NCBI GenBank assembly: GCA_015061885.1
Contig: SUVS01000012.1
Coordinates: 1 to 56,455, forward strand
DNA length: 56,455 nt
DNA from: Lentisphaerota bacterium
Lineage (GTDB): Bacteria > Verrucomicrobiota > Lentisphaeria > Victivallales > Victivallaceae
Direction of reading: 5' to 3'
The notes under the pieces are model-generated. The model was given only the letters and a program-made list of their open reading frames with translations. It was not told the origin of the DNA and did not search any database. This document shows positions 18,208 through 26,782 of this stretch, piece after piece (positions within the stretch are counted from its first letter, which is position 1; each line of letters starts with the position of its first letter). The position numbers and the translations under genes were made by a program.

Positions 18208-19536
18208 TTACAAGCCGAATTTTGGCAGTTCCTGCGGCTTGATGTTGACACTGTTACGCGATTTCCGGCGGGCTTCTTCGAGCAATACCGCCGCCTCGTT
18301 CATGCCGTTGGCGTAGGCCTGTTCCAGATACGCAACTGCTTTTTCTGCATCAATTTCTGTACCGTTGCCGTACAAATAGCGTTTGCCGCTCTCCAGTAAT
18401 GCCCGCGGTTCGTACCGCATTGCCGCCTGATTGAACCAGTAAAAAGCACCCTTCTGATCGGCAACAGTGCCTTCGCCGTTGGCAAAACAGACTCCAAGTT
18501 CATATTGGGCGGGAGCATGATCCATTTTTGCCGCCTGAAAAAAGAGTTCAAATGCATTGGCTTTATCGGCTTTCATGCCAATACCGTTTTTACTGCAAAC
18601 TGCCAACTGGGTGATGGCTTCCGGAATACCGGCGGCGGCGGCTTGAGTGTAAAGTTTCAAGGCGTGCTGTATATCTTGCTTAACGCCGGAACTGCCTGAA
18701 TAATAATAATTTGCCAGTCGTGCCGCCGCCAGCGGGATGAATACTTTTTTCAATGCTTCTGAATAAAGTTTAAACGCCTTTTCCGGTTCCGGCGGAGCCC
18801 CGAAACCATGTTCCACGGCAAACGCCAATTTTGCCATGGCTTCGGGATTGTCTGCTGCAGAGTTTTCCAACAGCCGCCTTGCCCGGATCTCGTCGCGGTA
18901 TTGATCGGTGCGGTTCAACAGAAAATCTGCCAGCATTACCGGGGCGTTGCGGTCGCCGCCGGTGATCGCCATTTCCAGCAGGGCAATGATTTTCTGCGGT
19001 TTCTGCTGACGGTATTTTTTTATTAAATATTCAGCATAGACCGTCATTGCCGGTGTGTAGCGTTTGGCGGCGGCTTTTTCCAGCAGTGCAACGGCTGTCT
19101 TTTCGTCGGGTTCGATCGCTTTGCGGGGAGGGCTGGATTCCGGAACTGCCGCTATGCCATTAAGGAGGAGTTTGGCGGTTTCCAGCTGGGCGGGAGGCAA
19201 ATCATGCTCTGAAGCAAGTTTGAAAAAATCCAATGCCTGATGCAGATTTTTTTCCACGCCGTATCCGGCAAGGTAACAGCGTCCGGCATTATATTGAGCT
19301 TCGGCAATACCTTGTTTGGCCGCCGCCTGAAACCAATACGCCGCCCGTACCGGGTTGTTGTTCCGGTAAAAAGCAAAACCCGCTTCCAGCTGGGCTTGAG
19401 CCTCGCCGTTGCGGGCACGCTCCAGCAGTGGATCACTGATACTTGCCGGAGCGGTTTTTTCTGCCCCGCAAAGCACGAGTGCATGGAAAAAAACAACCAA
19501 TGCAACGACTTTCAGGAGCAGTTCAGCATTATACAT
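18208..19536 (-). CDS. Secreted Sel1-repeat protein
   Basis: A 442-residue protein with a signal peptide (LLLKVVALVVFFHALVLCGA) and a string of Sel1/TPR-like repeats of about 36 residues, such as AQYNAGRCYLAGYGV, ALKLYTQAAAAGIPEA, AQYELGVCFANGEGT and ESGKRYLYGNGTEID. A Cys in the leader (VLCGAE) could be a lipobox, so a lipoprotein is possible. Sel1 repeats mediate protein contacts; the partner is unknown. It follows lpxD after only three bases, so it is probably translated from the same message as envelope genes. Confidence 0.85.
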   Translation of the reverse strand: MYNAELLLKVVALVVFFHALVLCGAEKTAPASISDPLLERARNGEAQAQLEAGFAFYRNNNPVRAAYWFQAAAKQGIAEAQYNAGRCYLAGYGVEKNLHQALDFFKLASEHDLPPAQLETAKLLLNGIAAVPESSPPRKAIEPDEKTAVALLEKAAAKRYTPAMTVYAEYLIKKYRQQKPQKIIALLEMAITGGDRNAPVMLADFLLNRTDQYRDEIRARRLLENSAADNPEAMAKLAFAVEHGFGAPPEPEKAFKLYSEALKKVFIPLAAARLANYYYSGSSGVKQDIQHALKLYTQAAAAGIPEAITQLAVCSKNGIGMKADKANAFELFFQAAKMDHAPAQYELGVCFANGEGTVADQKGAFYWFNQAAMRYEPRALLESGKRYLYGNGTEIDAEKAVAYLEQAYANGMNEAAVLLEEARRKSRNSVNIKPQELPKFGL

Positions 19537-19539
19537 CTG

Positions 19540-20580
19540 TTACTTTTCTGCCTTGAGTTTTTCAAGTTCAGCGGTAAGAGCTTCGATTTTTGCCTGAAGT
19601 TTTTCCACCTTTTTCGGCAGCATCAGACGGGCCATGAATTCACGCTGACCTTCGGCGGGCGTACCCATGACGATCGAACCGGCCGGCACACTCTTGACCA
19701 CGCCGGAAGTACCGGCAACCTGCACGCCGTCGCCAATGGAAATATGACCGTTGATGCCGACTTTAGCCGCCAGAATGACCCCTCTGCCGATTTCAGCTGA
19801 ACCGGCAACACCGCACTGGGCAACGAGGATACTGCTTTCGCCGATTTCCACATTATGAGCGATCATAACCTGATTGTCGATCTTGACATTGTCTTTGATG
19901 CGGGTTTTGCCGAAACGGGCACGGTCAACGGTGGTGTTGGCTCCGATTTCCACATCGTTGCCGATTTCCACGATACCGGTCTGCGGTACTTTGACCAAAC
20001 CCTGCGGGCCGGGAATAAAGCCGAAACCGTCGCCGCCGATGACTACTCCGGAGTGCAGAATAACTTTATCGCCCAGCGTACAGCGGAACATCACCACGGC
20101 GTTGGGGGCAATGTAGCAGTTGCGTCCGACTTTGGCTTCCACACCGATGTAAGCACCCGGCAGAATGACCGTGTTATCGCCGATCTCGGCATTGCGGTCG
20201 ATCACGGCACAGGCTCCGATATGCACATCTTTGCCGATTTTAGCCGTGGGATCGACTGATGCGGCGGGATGGATGCCGGGTGCATAGACCACAGGTTCGG
20301 GAGCAAAGAATTCCAGAACTTTGGCAAAGGCAAGATCTACATTCTCGCAGACGATAAAGGTTCTGTTGTTGAGCGGTTCCTTTTCCAAGTCCTTGTTGAT
20401 AAGCACGATGCCGGCGGCGGTGCTTTCCAGCTGATGCTGATATTTTTTACTGCCGACAAACGAAACGGTATCGCTGTTGGCATCTTTTACACTGGCAACT
20501 CCGGTACAGACTTTATTTTCATCGCCGAGGATTTTTCCGTTGACCATTTCTGCAATGGCAGAGGCACTCAAAGATTTCAT
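19540..20580 (-). CDS. lpxD: UDP-3-O-acylglucosamine N-acyltransferase
   Basis: A 346-residue LpxD, third step of lipid A synthesis: transfers a hydroxyacyl chain from ACP to UDP-3-O-acyl-glucosamine. The N-terminal uridine-binding domain ends with FFAPEPVVYAPGIHP, then a left-handed beta helix of hexapeptide repeats (IGKDVHIGACAVI, IGDNTVILPGAYIG, GVVIGGDGFGF), with the catalytic His in DNQVMIAHNVEIG and a C-terminal coiled coil (KKVEKLQAKIEALTAELEKL). Its presence shows a lipid A-bearing outer membrane. It lies 26 bases after skp, the classic skp-lpxD order. Confidence 0.94.
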   Translation of the reverse strand: MKSLSASAIAEMVNGKILGDENKVCTGVASVKDANSDTVSFVGSKKYQHQLESTAAGIVLINKDLEKEPLNNRTFIVCENVDLAFAKVLEFFAPEPVVYAPGIHPAASVDPTAKIGKDVHIGACAVIDRNAEIGDNTVILPGAYIGVEAKVGRNCYIAPNAVVMFRCTLGDKVILHSGVVIGGDGFGFIPGPQGLVKVPQTGIVEIGNDVEIGANTTVDRARFGKTRIKDNVKIDNQVMIAHNVEIGESSILVAQCGVAGSAEIGRGVILAAKVGINGHISIGDGVQVAGTSGVVKSVPAGSIVMGTPAEGQREFMARLMLPKKVEKLQAKIEALTAELEKLKAEK

Positions 20581-20606
20581 GATCTTTACTCCTGAATTTA
20601 TATACT

Positions 20607-21224
20607 CTATTGTTTTAAGTTCTTGTTTGCTGCGGATTTTTCCGCTCCGCGGTTCAGTTCTGTCAAAACTCTTTCAGTTATATCCAGAGAATCGGCACTG
20701 TAAAGGATGATTGCCGCATCGCTGGTGCTTTTGGCTGATTTATCCAAGACCAGCGTGTAACCGTCAAAAGCGGCACGGCGGCGGATCTCCGAACGGATCT
20801 CTTCAATAACTTTCAAGCGTTGCTCGCCGGAGGCTTTCTGCAATGCTCTGGCTTTTCCGGCGGCATATTGCTCAAGCTCGGCACGGCGGCGTTTAAGCTC
20901 ATTTTCCATGCTCTGAACTTCATTGCGGCGTTTTTCGCGTTCCGCCGGAGCCAGTGCTACATTGAGCGACGCATCCAGTTTTTTCCGGTATTCAGCTTCG
21001 CTTTTCCGCAACGCTTCTGCCTGACGTGCTATGTAGTTGCGATAGACCTTGCTTTGTTCATTGAAATCCTGTTCAATGATTTTAGTGCGGTAATATTCTC
21101 TGAAAAGTCTGGTCAGGTCAACCGTGGCGACTTTCAGCGGTGCCGCCGACAGCACAACACTGCCGCCGATCAGGAATACTGCCGCTGAAATAATGACTTT
21201 GGGGCAAAACATCATCAGCCTCAT
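20607..21224 (-). CDS. skp: OmpH/Skp-family periplasmic chaperone
   Basis: A 205-residue protein with a hydrophobic signal (VIISAAVFLIGGSVVLSAA), then KVATVDLTRLFREYYRT, the start of the Skp core, and a long charged coiled coil (about 50-150) forming the tentacle arms, ending with a beta strand region GYTLVLDKSA. Skp holds unfolded outer-membrane proteins in the periplasm. The ATG overlaps the stop of the upstream gene by one base (TAATG). The C-terminal 30 residues are longer than in E. coli. Confidence 0.85.
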   Translation of the reverse strand: MRLMMFCPKVIISAAVFLIGGSVVLSAAPLKVATVDLTRLFREYYRTKIIEQDFNEQSKVYRNYIARQAEALRKSEAEYRKKLDASLNVALAPAEREKRRNEVQSMENELKRRRAELEQYAAGKARALQKASGEQRLKVIEEIRSEIRRRAAFDGYTLVLDKSAKSTSDAAIILYSADSLDITERVLTELNRGAEKSAANKNLKQ

Positions 21225-21613
21225 TACATACTGCTGCGTTTGGCGGCGAGTTCAGCTTCGGCCCGTTCCAGCACCTCGGCAAGAAATTTCTGCTGATCTT
21301 CAGCATTGAGTGCGGCAAACGCATCCAGCAGAATTTTTTCATCGCAGGTCAAACTGACCATGTCGTGATGCATCCTTGCCGGACTGCCGATGATCTTGGG
21401 TATATCGGTGTTGCTGTTGGGACTGTTCAGATACGGCTTTATCAGCGGGTAAAGCTGCCCCCAGGTATCCTGTTCAATGGACTTGGTCTGGCGGTCAAGA
21501 TAACGGCTCAAAAGTTCGATCCGCACCCCGGTGCGGCGTGAAAGTTCAGCAATGGAACCCAAGCCTTCCACGCAATTCTGCAATGCTTTGGCTACTTCGT
21601 CAGTTAATTTCAT
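21224..21613 (-). CDS. Small putative helix-turn-helix protein
   Basis: A 129-residue protein whose first 70 residues resemble an XRE-like helix-turn-helix: GLGSIAELSRRTGVRIELLSRYL forms the two helices and the following DTWGQLYPLIKPYL a third. The C-terminal half (CDEKILLDAFAALNAEDQQKFLAEVLERAEAELAAKR) is an amphipathic helix likely used for self-association. I do not recognise a named family. It is translationally coupled to skp and lies 65 bases after the helicase gene, so a regulatory role for the envelope genes is possible but unproven. Confidence 0.65.
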   Translation of the reverse strand: MKLTDEVAKALQNCVEGLGSIAELSRRTGVRIELLSRYLDRQTKSIEQDTWGQLYPLIKPYLNSPNSNTDIPKIIGSPARMHHDMVSLTCDEKILLDAFAALNAEDQQKFLAEVLERAEAELAAKRSSM

Positions 21614-21678
21614 AACACTTTCCCTTGATTTATATTGATGACATTTTACTATAATATAGCCTGTATTATTGATTTATG

Positions 21679-23715
21679 CTACTTGAGCATTTCAAAAATC
21701 CTGGCAAAACCTTCATTTATGGAATCGGCACTCAACTGCTGGATGAATTCGTAATCATCGCCGCAATCGGTCAGATCTTCCGGCAGTCGCAGCAGAAAAT
21801 CCGACGGCGTTGAACGCTCCACCTTGCCGTAACGGAACCGTTCTCTGGCATGAGTGATGACCAGATGGCGTTTGGCTCTGGTCAGTGCCACATAAAAAAG
21901 CCGCAGTTCCTCATCCAGAGAATCTTCTTTCAATGCACGCTCATTGGGGAAGATATTCCGCTCCATCGCCACCAGAAATACCAGCGGGAACTCCAGGCCT
22001 TTGGAGGCGTGGATGGTCGAAAGCACTACGCCGTTGCCATCATCGGATTTGTCGTCGGTACGGTCGTTTTCTTCGAGCAGAGCAAACTTTTCCAGAAATT
22101 CCTGCAAAGTAGGCAATTCGGGCTGCTTGCTTTCAAATTGAGCGATGGCGTTGATGAATTCGTCAACATTCTCCCGCCGTTTGGTGGCATCTTCTATATC
22201 CTTATATACTTTCTGCAAACCATCGAGAAATCCCGTTTCATAGAGATAAGCCCGGGTTTTTGCCGCCAGATCGCCGGGAACAGTAAAGAGGTTGCGGTAT
22301 TTGATTACTGTATCGTAAAGAGAGCGGGCGGCGGCTTTGGCTTTGCCGGTACAGCTGGCAATAAATTCTTCCGATCCAAGTGCGTTCAACATGCCGGGCG
22401 TGCCGTTCAGCCGCATCTCTTTGAGTTTTTCCACGGCCTTATTGCCCAGACCGCGGGGCGGATTGCCTAAAATCCGCAGCAGACTCTGATCTTCGCGGGG
22501 GTTGGCAACGATCCGCAGATAGCTGACGGCATCTTTGACTTCACTGCGTTGATAAAACTCCTGCCCGCCGACCAGTTGATAAGGTATATCTGCTGCCCGC
22601 AAGCCCTGTTCAAGCTGACGCGAGAGATAGTTGGAGCGGTAAAGAATCGCACAATCCGAATATTTGTACTCCCGGTGTTCATCAAAGAACTGATGGATAT
22701 ATGAAGCAATAAATTCAGCTTCCGATTCCGCCGTATCGCAGCGGGCTACGGTCAGAAGTTCGCCGTCGCCGAAACTGCTCCACAAATTTTTCTCCTTGCG
22801 GGCGTAACCGCCGGCAATGGCGGCGTTGGCGGCTTTCAGAATATTATTGGTGGAGCGGTAGTTCTGCTCCAGCTTGATCTCCTGCTGTCTGGCACGGGGG
22901 AAGTGATCGGTGAATTTCAGGATATTTCCGGCATCGGCTCCACGCCATGAATAGATGCTCTGATCGTCATCGCCGACTACACAGAGGTTCTGGCGTTTGC
23001 CGGCAAGGAGTTTGACCATTTCAAACTGCACGAGGTTGGTATCCTGATACTCATCGACCAGCAGATATTGATAACGTTCCTGACAGCGTTCACGCACTTC
23101 CGGGTAATCCCGCAGCAGCCGGTGGGTGTAAAACAGCAGATCGTCAAAATCCAGCATGTTCTGCAAAAGCAGCTGATTCTGATACTTCATATATATCTGG
23201 GCAAAAACCTCATCGCCCGGTCTTTCCGGAGCCGCCGCCGCTTCGTCCGGCGACAGCATGGCGTTTTTACAGCGTGATATATATGCCGCCGCTTGCGGTA
23301 TGGGGGCATCATCGCGGGTTATGCCGCAAGCCGCCACAGCCTGTTTTATCAGCGACTTCTGATCGCTGTCGTCGGCAATAGTGAAGTTCGGCAGAAAACC
23401 GAAAACACCGATCTCTTTACGCAGAAGCCTGCCGGCAAAAGCATGAAAAGTCCCCAGCGTAACTTTGGATGCGGCTTCTTTGCCGCACAGTTCCGCCAGG
23501 CGTTCTTTCATTTCCGCCGCCGCTTTGTTGGTAAAGGTCATGCCCAGAATGTGTTCCGGGTTGATGCCGGAAGCAAGCATGTAGGCTATGCGGTAGGTTA
23601 TAACACGGGTTTTGCCGGTTCCCGCCCCGGCAAGCACCAGCACCGGGCCTTCAATGGTGCTGGCAGCACGGCGTTGCTCCGGGTTCAGCCCCGCAAGGAT
23701 TTCATCAGGACGCAT
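21679..23715 (-). CDS. pcrA: UvrD/PcrA-type superfamily 1 DNA helicase
   Basis: A 678-residue 3'-5' helicase. Motifs in order: LNPEQRRAA (Q motif), LAGAGTGKTRVI (I), FTNKAAAEMKERL (Ia), LLVDEYQDTN (II), VVGDDDQSIYSWRGAD (III), LEQNYRST (IV), GVVLSTIHASKGLEFPLVF (V) and LFYVALTRAKRHL (VI). Functions in repair and replication-fork clearing are known for the family. The ATG at 23715 has GAGGA about ten bases upstream; a TTG six codons earlier overlaps purO and is less likely. UvrD, PcrA and Rep cannot be told apart by motif alone. Confidence 0.92.
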   Translation of the reverse strand: MRPDEILAGLNPEQRRAASTIEGPVLVLAGAGTGKTRVITYRIAYMLASGINPEHILGMTFTNKAAAEMKERLAELCGKEAASKVTLGTFHAFAGRLLRKEIGVFGFLPNFTIADDSDQKSLIKQAVAACGITRDDAPIPQAAAYISRCKNAMLSPDEAAAAPERPGDEVFAQIYMKYQNQLLLQNMLDFDDLLFYTHRLLRDYPEVRERCQERYQYLLVDEYQDTNLVQFEMVKLLAGKRQNLCVVGDDDQSIYSWRGADAGNILKFTDHFPRARQQEIKLEQNYRSTNNILKAANAAIAGGYARKEKNLWSSFGDGELLTVARCDTAESEAEFIASYIHQFFDEHREYKYSDCAILYRSNYLSRQLEQGLRAADIPYQLVGGQEFYQRSEVKDAVSYLRIVANPREDQSLLRILGNPPRGLGNKAVEKLKEMRLNGTPGMLNALGSEEFIASCTGKAKAAARSLYDTVIKYRNLFTVPGDLAAKTRAYLYETGFLDGLQKVYKDIEDATKRRENVDEFINAIAQFESKQPELPTLQEFLEKFALLEENDRTDDKSDDGNGVVLSTIHASKGLEFPLVFLVAMERNIFPNERALKEDSLDEELRLFYVALTRAKRHLVITHARERFRYGKVERSTPSDFLLRLPEDLTDCGDDYEFIQQLSADSINEGFARIFEMLK

Positions 23716-23729
23716 GAAGCAATTATTCC

Positions 23730-24365
23730 TCAAGCGTCAAGAGTGGCAATATCAAGTTCACCATCTTTCCAGACCGCACAGGCGGCAGTCACCGGGTTGG
23801 TGAAATCTTCAAACACGCCGCCATTGATGACATACTGGCAGCATTCAGCGGCATTGGTTGCCGTGAATTTGTCGTCGGTAAAGCAATCGCAGGGATAGTT
23901 GCATTCGTAGGTCGAAATGTAAAAAAGCTGACCGGGCTGGAGCTGAAACTCACGCACCAGCAGAGCGTTTTTGCGGACGATCCCCAGATAACCGGTGGTG
24001 TCGCCGTTGCCGATAGCCGCAACGATGCGGGGGGTGTCAAGCTGATCTTTTTCGTAATCCATGGCAAGCAAGCCCATGGCAAAAGCATCACGCAGCGGCA
24101 TACCCATGGCGATTTTTTCAATGATCGGGTCAGTCTGGCTGCCGTTGGAAGTCAGCACATACTTGCCCGCAGTACGCAGACAGTTGTAGGCAATGTAGGG
24201 GTTCTTCCGCAGGTCGCCTTCAAAGCCGGCTTTGGGCACAATGGCGATGCCTTGAGCGGTTTTGATGGCTTCGCGGTTGGGAAAACTGCGGCTGGATACA
24301 CGGTACATGGCACTGGCGTTGCCCTCTTTGGTCAGCCCGATGGCTACGATTCTTCCGAGATACAT
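23730..24365 (-). CDS. purO: PurO-type IMP cyclohydrolase
   Basis: A 211-residue protein of the family first found in archaea that closes FAICAR to IMP, the last step of purine synthesis. MYLGRIVAIGLTKEGNASAMYRVSSRSFPNR at the N-terminus (read as two blocks, YLGRIVAIG and YRVSSRSFPNR) is the family hallmark, along with YNCLRTAGKYVLTSNGSQTDPI and the CNYPCDC segment. It has no relation to bacterial PurH. Bacterial homologs exist but most bacteria use PurH; whether this genome also has purH is unknown. The gene is first of the minus-strand run, 240 bases from the divergent tRNA-Leu. Confidence 0.8.
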   Translation of the reverse strand: MYLGRIVAIGLTKEGNASAMYRVSSRSFPNREAIKTAQGIAIVPKAGFEGDLRKNPYIAYNCLRTAGKYVLTSNGSQTDPIIEKIAMGMPLRDAFAMGLLAMDYEKDQLDTPRIVAAIGNGDTTGYLGIVRKNALLVREFQLQPGQLFYISTYECNYPCDCFTDDKFTATNAAECCQYVINGGVFEDFTNPVTAACAVWKDGELDIATLDA

Positions 24366-24450
24366 GATATGAAACCTTTCTATACATTAGTTTAAAAATG
24401 TTGACTATATAAATAAAGCTCAACAAATGCGTTCTGTCAAGTGGATAATC

Positions 24451-24526
24451 AAAAAAAAGTCAAAAGAGATGCGAAAAAAAGCTGAAATCCGCAAAAAAAT
24501 GAAAAAAATCGAAAAAAAATCCGAAA
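24451..24526. promoter_or_regulatory. Phased A-tracts upstream of the tRNA promoter
   Basis: Runs of four to eight A lie at 24451-24458, 24462-24465, 24474-24480, 24493-24499, 24502-24508 and 24512-24519, about one helical turn apart, ending just before the -35 box at 24532. This pattern gives curved DNA and resembles UP elements of strong stable-RNA promoters. Confidence 0.6.
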
Positions 24527-24531
24527 TAAAC

Positions 24532-24559
24532 TTGCTTTTTCTGCATATTGTGTTAAATT
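24532..24559 (+). promoter_or_regulatory. Promoter for tRNA-Leu
   Basis: TTGCTT at 24532-24537 and TAAATT at 24554-24559 are 16 bases apart, about 40 bases before the tRNA. It lies directly downstream of the A-tracts. Confidence 0.5.
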
Positions 24560-24606
24560 AAACTCACGTTTTCAATCCTTGTGTGGTTGATGACGCCCAA
24601 TGCAGT

Positions 24607-24691
24607 GCTCGGGTGGCGGAACTGGCAGACGCGTACGGTTGAGGTCCGTATGGAGCAATCCTTGGGGGTTCAAGTCCCCCCTCGAGTACCA
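24607..24691 (+). tRNA. tRNA-Leu (anticodon GAG), CCA encoded
   Basis: Acceptor GCTCGGG pairs with CTCGAGT (two wobbles), discriminator A, CCA at 24689-24691. Anticodon stem TACGG/CCGTA with loop TTGAGGT gives GAG. There is a class II variable arm and a GGGGG-TTCAAGT-CCCCC T arm. Confidence 0.95.
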
Positions 24692-24718
24692 AATTTCAAA
24701 ATATTTTGTGCCTTGGAT

Positions 24719-24747
24719 TTGACAAACGGGGCAACAAAGTCTATATT
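24719..24747 (+). promoter_or_regulatory. Near-consensus promoter for tRNA-Thr and tuf
   Basis: A perfect TTGACA at 24719-24724, a 17-base spacer and TATATT at 24742-24747. It sits between the two tRNA genes and probably drives tRNA-Thr, tuf and downstream genes at high level. Confidence 0.75.
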
Positions 24748-24792
24748 ATGTGTTGTGTGTGCGGGGAACTGTGCCGCAATGGTCGATAACAG

Positions 24793-24868
24793 GCCTACAT
24801 AGCTCAGTCGGTAGAGCACGTCCTTGGTAAGGACGAGGTCATCGGTTCAAGTCCGATTGTAGGCTCCA
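24793..24868 (+). tRNA. tRNA-Thr (anticodon GGT), CCA encoded
   Basis: Acceptor GCCTACA/TGTAGGC, D arm AGCTCAGTCGGTAGAGC, anticodon stem CGTCC/GGACG with loop TTGGTAA giving GGT, T arm ending before discriminator T and CCA at 24866-24868. It precedes tuf as in several other bacteria. Confidence 0.96.
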
Positions 24869-24948
24869 TTTTTCGTATTGGTAAAGACTAAAAAAGTCAA
24901 TTCAAATAAAAACAAACTCTAACGGCAAAAAACAACCGGAGGAAAAAA

Positions 24949-26148
24949 ATGGCTAAAGAAAAATTCGAAAGAACAAAGCCGCATTGTAACATCGGTACCA
25001 TCGGTCACGTTGACCATGGTAAGACCACTCTTACCGCGGCTATCACCATGGTGCTGAACAACAAGTTCGGTACTGGTGTCAAGATGAACTATGCTGACAT
25101 CGACAACGCTCCCGAAGAACGCGAACGTGGTATCACCATCAATACTTCCCACGTTGAATACGAAACCGCCAGCCGTCACTATGCTCACGTTGACTGCCCC
25201 GGACACGCTGACTATGTTAAGAACATGATCACCGGTGCCGCCCAGATGGACGGTGGTATTCTCGTTATCGCTGCTACTGACGGCCCGATGGCTCAGACTC
25301 GCGAACACGTCCTCCTGGCCCGTCAGGTCGGTGTGCCCGCTCTGGTTGTCTTCCTGAACAAATGCGACCAGCTCGATGACCCCGAACTGCTCGAACTCGT
25401 CGAAATGGAAGTTCGCGAACTGCTCAGCAGCTATGACTTCCCCGGCGATGATATTCCGATCGTCCGCGGTTCTGCTCTGAAGGCTGTTGAAGCCGAAGGT
25501 AATCCCGATGATCCCGCCTCTGAACCGATCCTGGCCCTGATGGAAGCTGTTGACAGCTACATCCCGCAGCCTGCCCGTTCCGTCGATCAGGACTTCCTGA
25601 TGCCGATCGAAGACGTGTTCAGTATTGAAGGTCGCGGTACCGTGGTGACCGGCCGTATCGAACGCGGTATCATCAAGGTCAACGACGAAGTCGAAATCGT
25701 CGGTATCCATGACACTGTCAAAACCACCGTTACCGGTGTTGAAATGTTCCGTAAACTTCTGGATCAGGGCGAAGCTGGCGATAATGTCGGTTGCTTGCTC
25801 CGTGGTACCAAGAAAGAAGACGTTAAGCGCGGTCAGGTTCTGGCCAAGCCCGGCACCATCACTCCTCACACCAAGTTCTCCGGCGAGATCTATGTGTTGA
25901 CCAAGGAAGAAGGCGGCCGTCACACCCCGTTCTTCAACAACTATCGTCCCCAGTTCTATTTCCGTACCACTGACGTGACCGGTTCGATCACTCTGCCCGA
26001 AGGTACCGAAATGGTCATGCCTGGCGATAACGTGTCCATCAGCGTTGAGCTGATCGCCCCGATCGCTATGGAAAAGGGTCTTCGCTTCGCTATCCGCGAA
26101 GGCGGTCATACCGTCGCCAGCGGCCGTGTGGCAGATGTTGTTGAATAA
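24949..26148 (+). CDS. tuf: Elongation factor Tu
   Basis: A 399-residue EF-Tu that brings aminoacyl-tRNA to the ribosome. G-domain motifs: GHVDHGKT (19-26), [12 protein letters not shown] and NKCD. Domains 2 and 3 follow, ending [16 protein letters not shown] strong GGAGG ribosome site precedes the ATG, and codon choice is highly biased as expected for abundant proteins. The gene lies 80 bases after tRNA-Thr, from the near-consensus promoter upstream. The only tuf copy in this window; none lies after fusA. Confidence 0.98.
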   Translation: MAKEKFERTKPHCNIGTIGHVDHGKTTLTAAITMVLNNKFGTGVKMNYADIDNAPEERERGITINTSHVEYETASRHYAHVDCPGHADYVKNMITGAAQMDGGILVIAATDGPMAQTREHVLLARQVGVPALVVFLNKCDQLDDPELLELVEMEVRELLSSYDFPGDDIPIVRGSALKAVEAEGNPDDPASEPILALMEAVDSYIPQPARSVDQDFLMPIEDVFSIEGRGTVVTGRIERGIIKVNDEVEIVGIHDTVKTTVTGVEMFRKLLDQGEAGDNVGCLLRGTKKEDVKRGQVLAKPGTITPHTKFSGEIYVLTKEEGGRHTPFFNNYRPQFYFRTTDVTGSITLPEGTEMVMPGDNVSISVELIAPIAMEKGLRFAIREGGHTVASGRVADVVE

Positions 26149-26168
26149 TAACTTTTGACGACAGAAAT

Positions 26169-26194
26169 CCCGGGTCTGCGTCCGCAGATCCGGG
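26169..26194 (+). terminator. Hairpin between tuf and rpmG
   Basis: CCCGGGTCTGCG at 26169-26180 pairs with CGCAGATCCGGG at 26183-26194 with one G-T. It is followed by TTATTTCAT rather than a T-run, so it is at most a weak attenuator or an RNA-processing or stability hairpin. Confidence 0.45.
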
Positions 26195-26274
26195 TTATTT
26201 CATAAGATATGCCGGTTCCCCCGCAAGGGAGAGACGGCAGTTTTGTGAAAAACCTAACACAAGGTTGTATAAAA

Positions 26275-26424
26275 ATGCGTGAACTGGTAATTATGGAATG
26301 CACGGAGTGCAAGCGTCGTAACTATACTACGACCAAAGAAAAACGCAACACTCCGGCTCGTTTGGAAAAGATGAAGTTCTGCAAGTTTGATGGCAAGCAC
26401 ACACTTCATCGTGAAACGAAGTAA
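26275..26424 (+). CDS. rpmG: 50S ribosomal protein L33
   Basis: A 49-residue L33 starting [17 protein letters not shown] and ending KHTLHRETK. The first zinc pair (CTEC) is present; the second half has FCKFDGKH, where the usual fourth Cys is Asp, a variation also seen in other L33 proteins. The start is chosen because upstream in-frame codons do not match the family. Confidence 0.95.
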   Translation: MRELVIMECTECKRRNYTTTKEKRNTPARLEKMKFCKFDGKHTLHRETK

Positions 26425-26438
26425 GTGATTTTTGGTGC

Positions 26439-26514
26439 AGGAGTGTAGCTCAGTTGGTAGAGCAGCGGTCTCCAAAACCGCAGGTCGTGAGTTCGAGCCT
26501 CGCCGCTCCTGCCA
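26439..26514 (+). tRNA. tRNA-Trp (anticodon CCA), 3' CCA encoded
   Basis: Acceptor AGGAGTG/CGCTCCT, D arm AGCTCAGTTGGTAGAGC, anticodon stem GCGGT/ACCGC with loop CTCCAAA, discriminator G, CCA at 26512-26514. Its position between rpmG and secE is common in bacteria. Confidence 0.96.
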
Positions 26515-26566
26515 TTTTTTTTGTTTAACAACAGGCGCAATGCGCCGGAACTGAATAACGGGATTT

Positions 26567-26767
26567 ATGAAAACTGGTGTAATGAGCAAAGTCCGTCAGT
26601 TTGTTGGCGGTACAATAGCTGAACTTGGTAAATGCACTTGGCCGGATCGTGCGAGTGTGTTTGAGTCAACGCTCCTGGTGTTGTTCATGATCGCGGTTCT
26701 GGCGGTTTTCGTAGCGGCTATTGACTATGTCAGCCAGGGATTTATCCGGTTGATCACCACTTTTTAA
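26567..26767 (+). CDS. secE: Preprotein translocase subunit SecE
   Basis: A 66-residue short-form SecE with the amphipathic start FVGGTIAELGKCTWPDRASVF and a single membrane helix (TLLVLFMIAVLAVFVAAIDYV). It stabilises the SecYEG export channel. An ATG five codons in (MSKVRQF) is an alternative start. It is followed by nusG after 15 bases, the usual pair. Confidence 0.94.
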   Translation: MKTGVMSKVRQFVGGTIAELGKCTWPDRASVFESTLLVLFMIAVLAVFVAAIDYVSQGFIRLITTF

Positions 26768-26782
26768 TTGGAGTAGCAAATC

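Noticed and set aside
24919-26109. Long open frame antisense to tuf
   Set aside because: Shadow of tuf; no independent support.
26169-26194. Strong intrinsic terminator after tuf
   Set aside because: No T-run follows the hairpin, so full termination is unlikely; kept only as a weak hairpin.
26275-26424. Unusual loss of a zinc Cys in L33
   Set aside because: L33 proteins of other bacteria also vary at this position, so it is not noteworthy.
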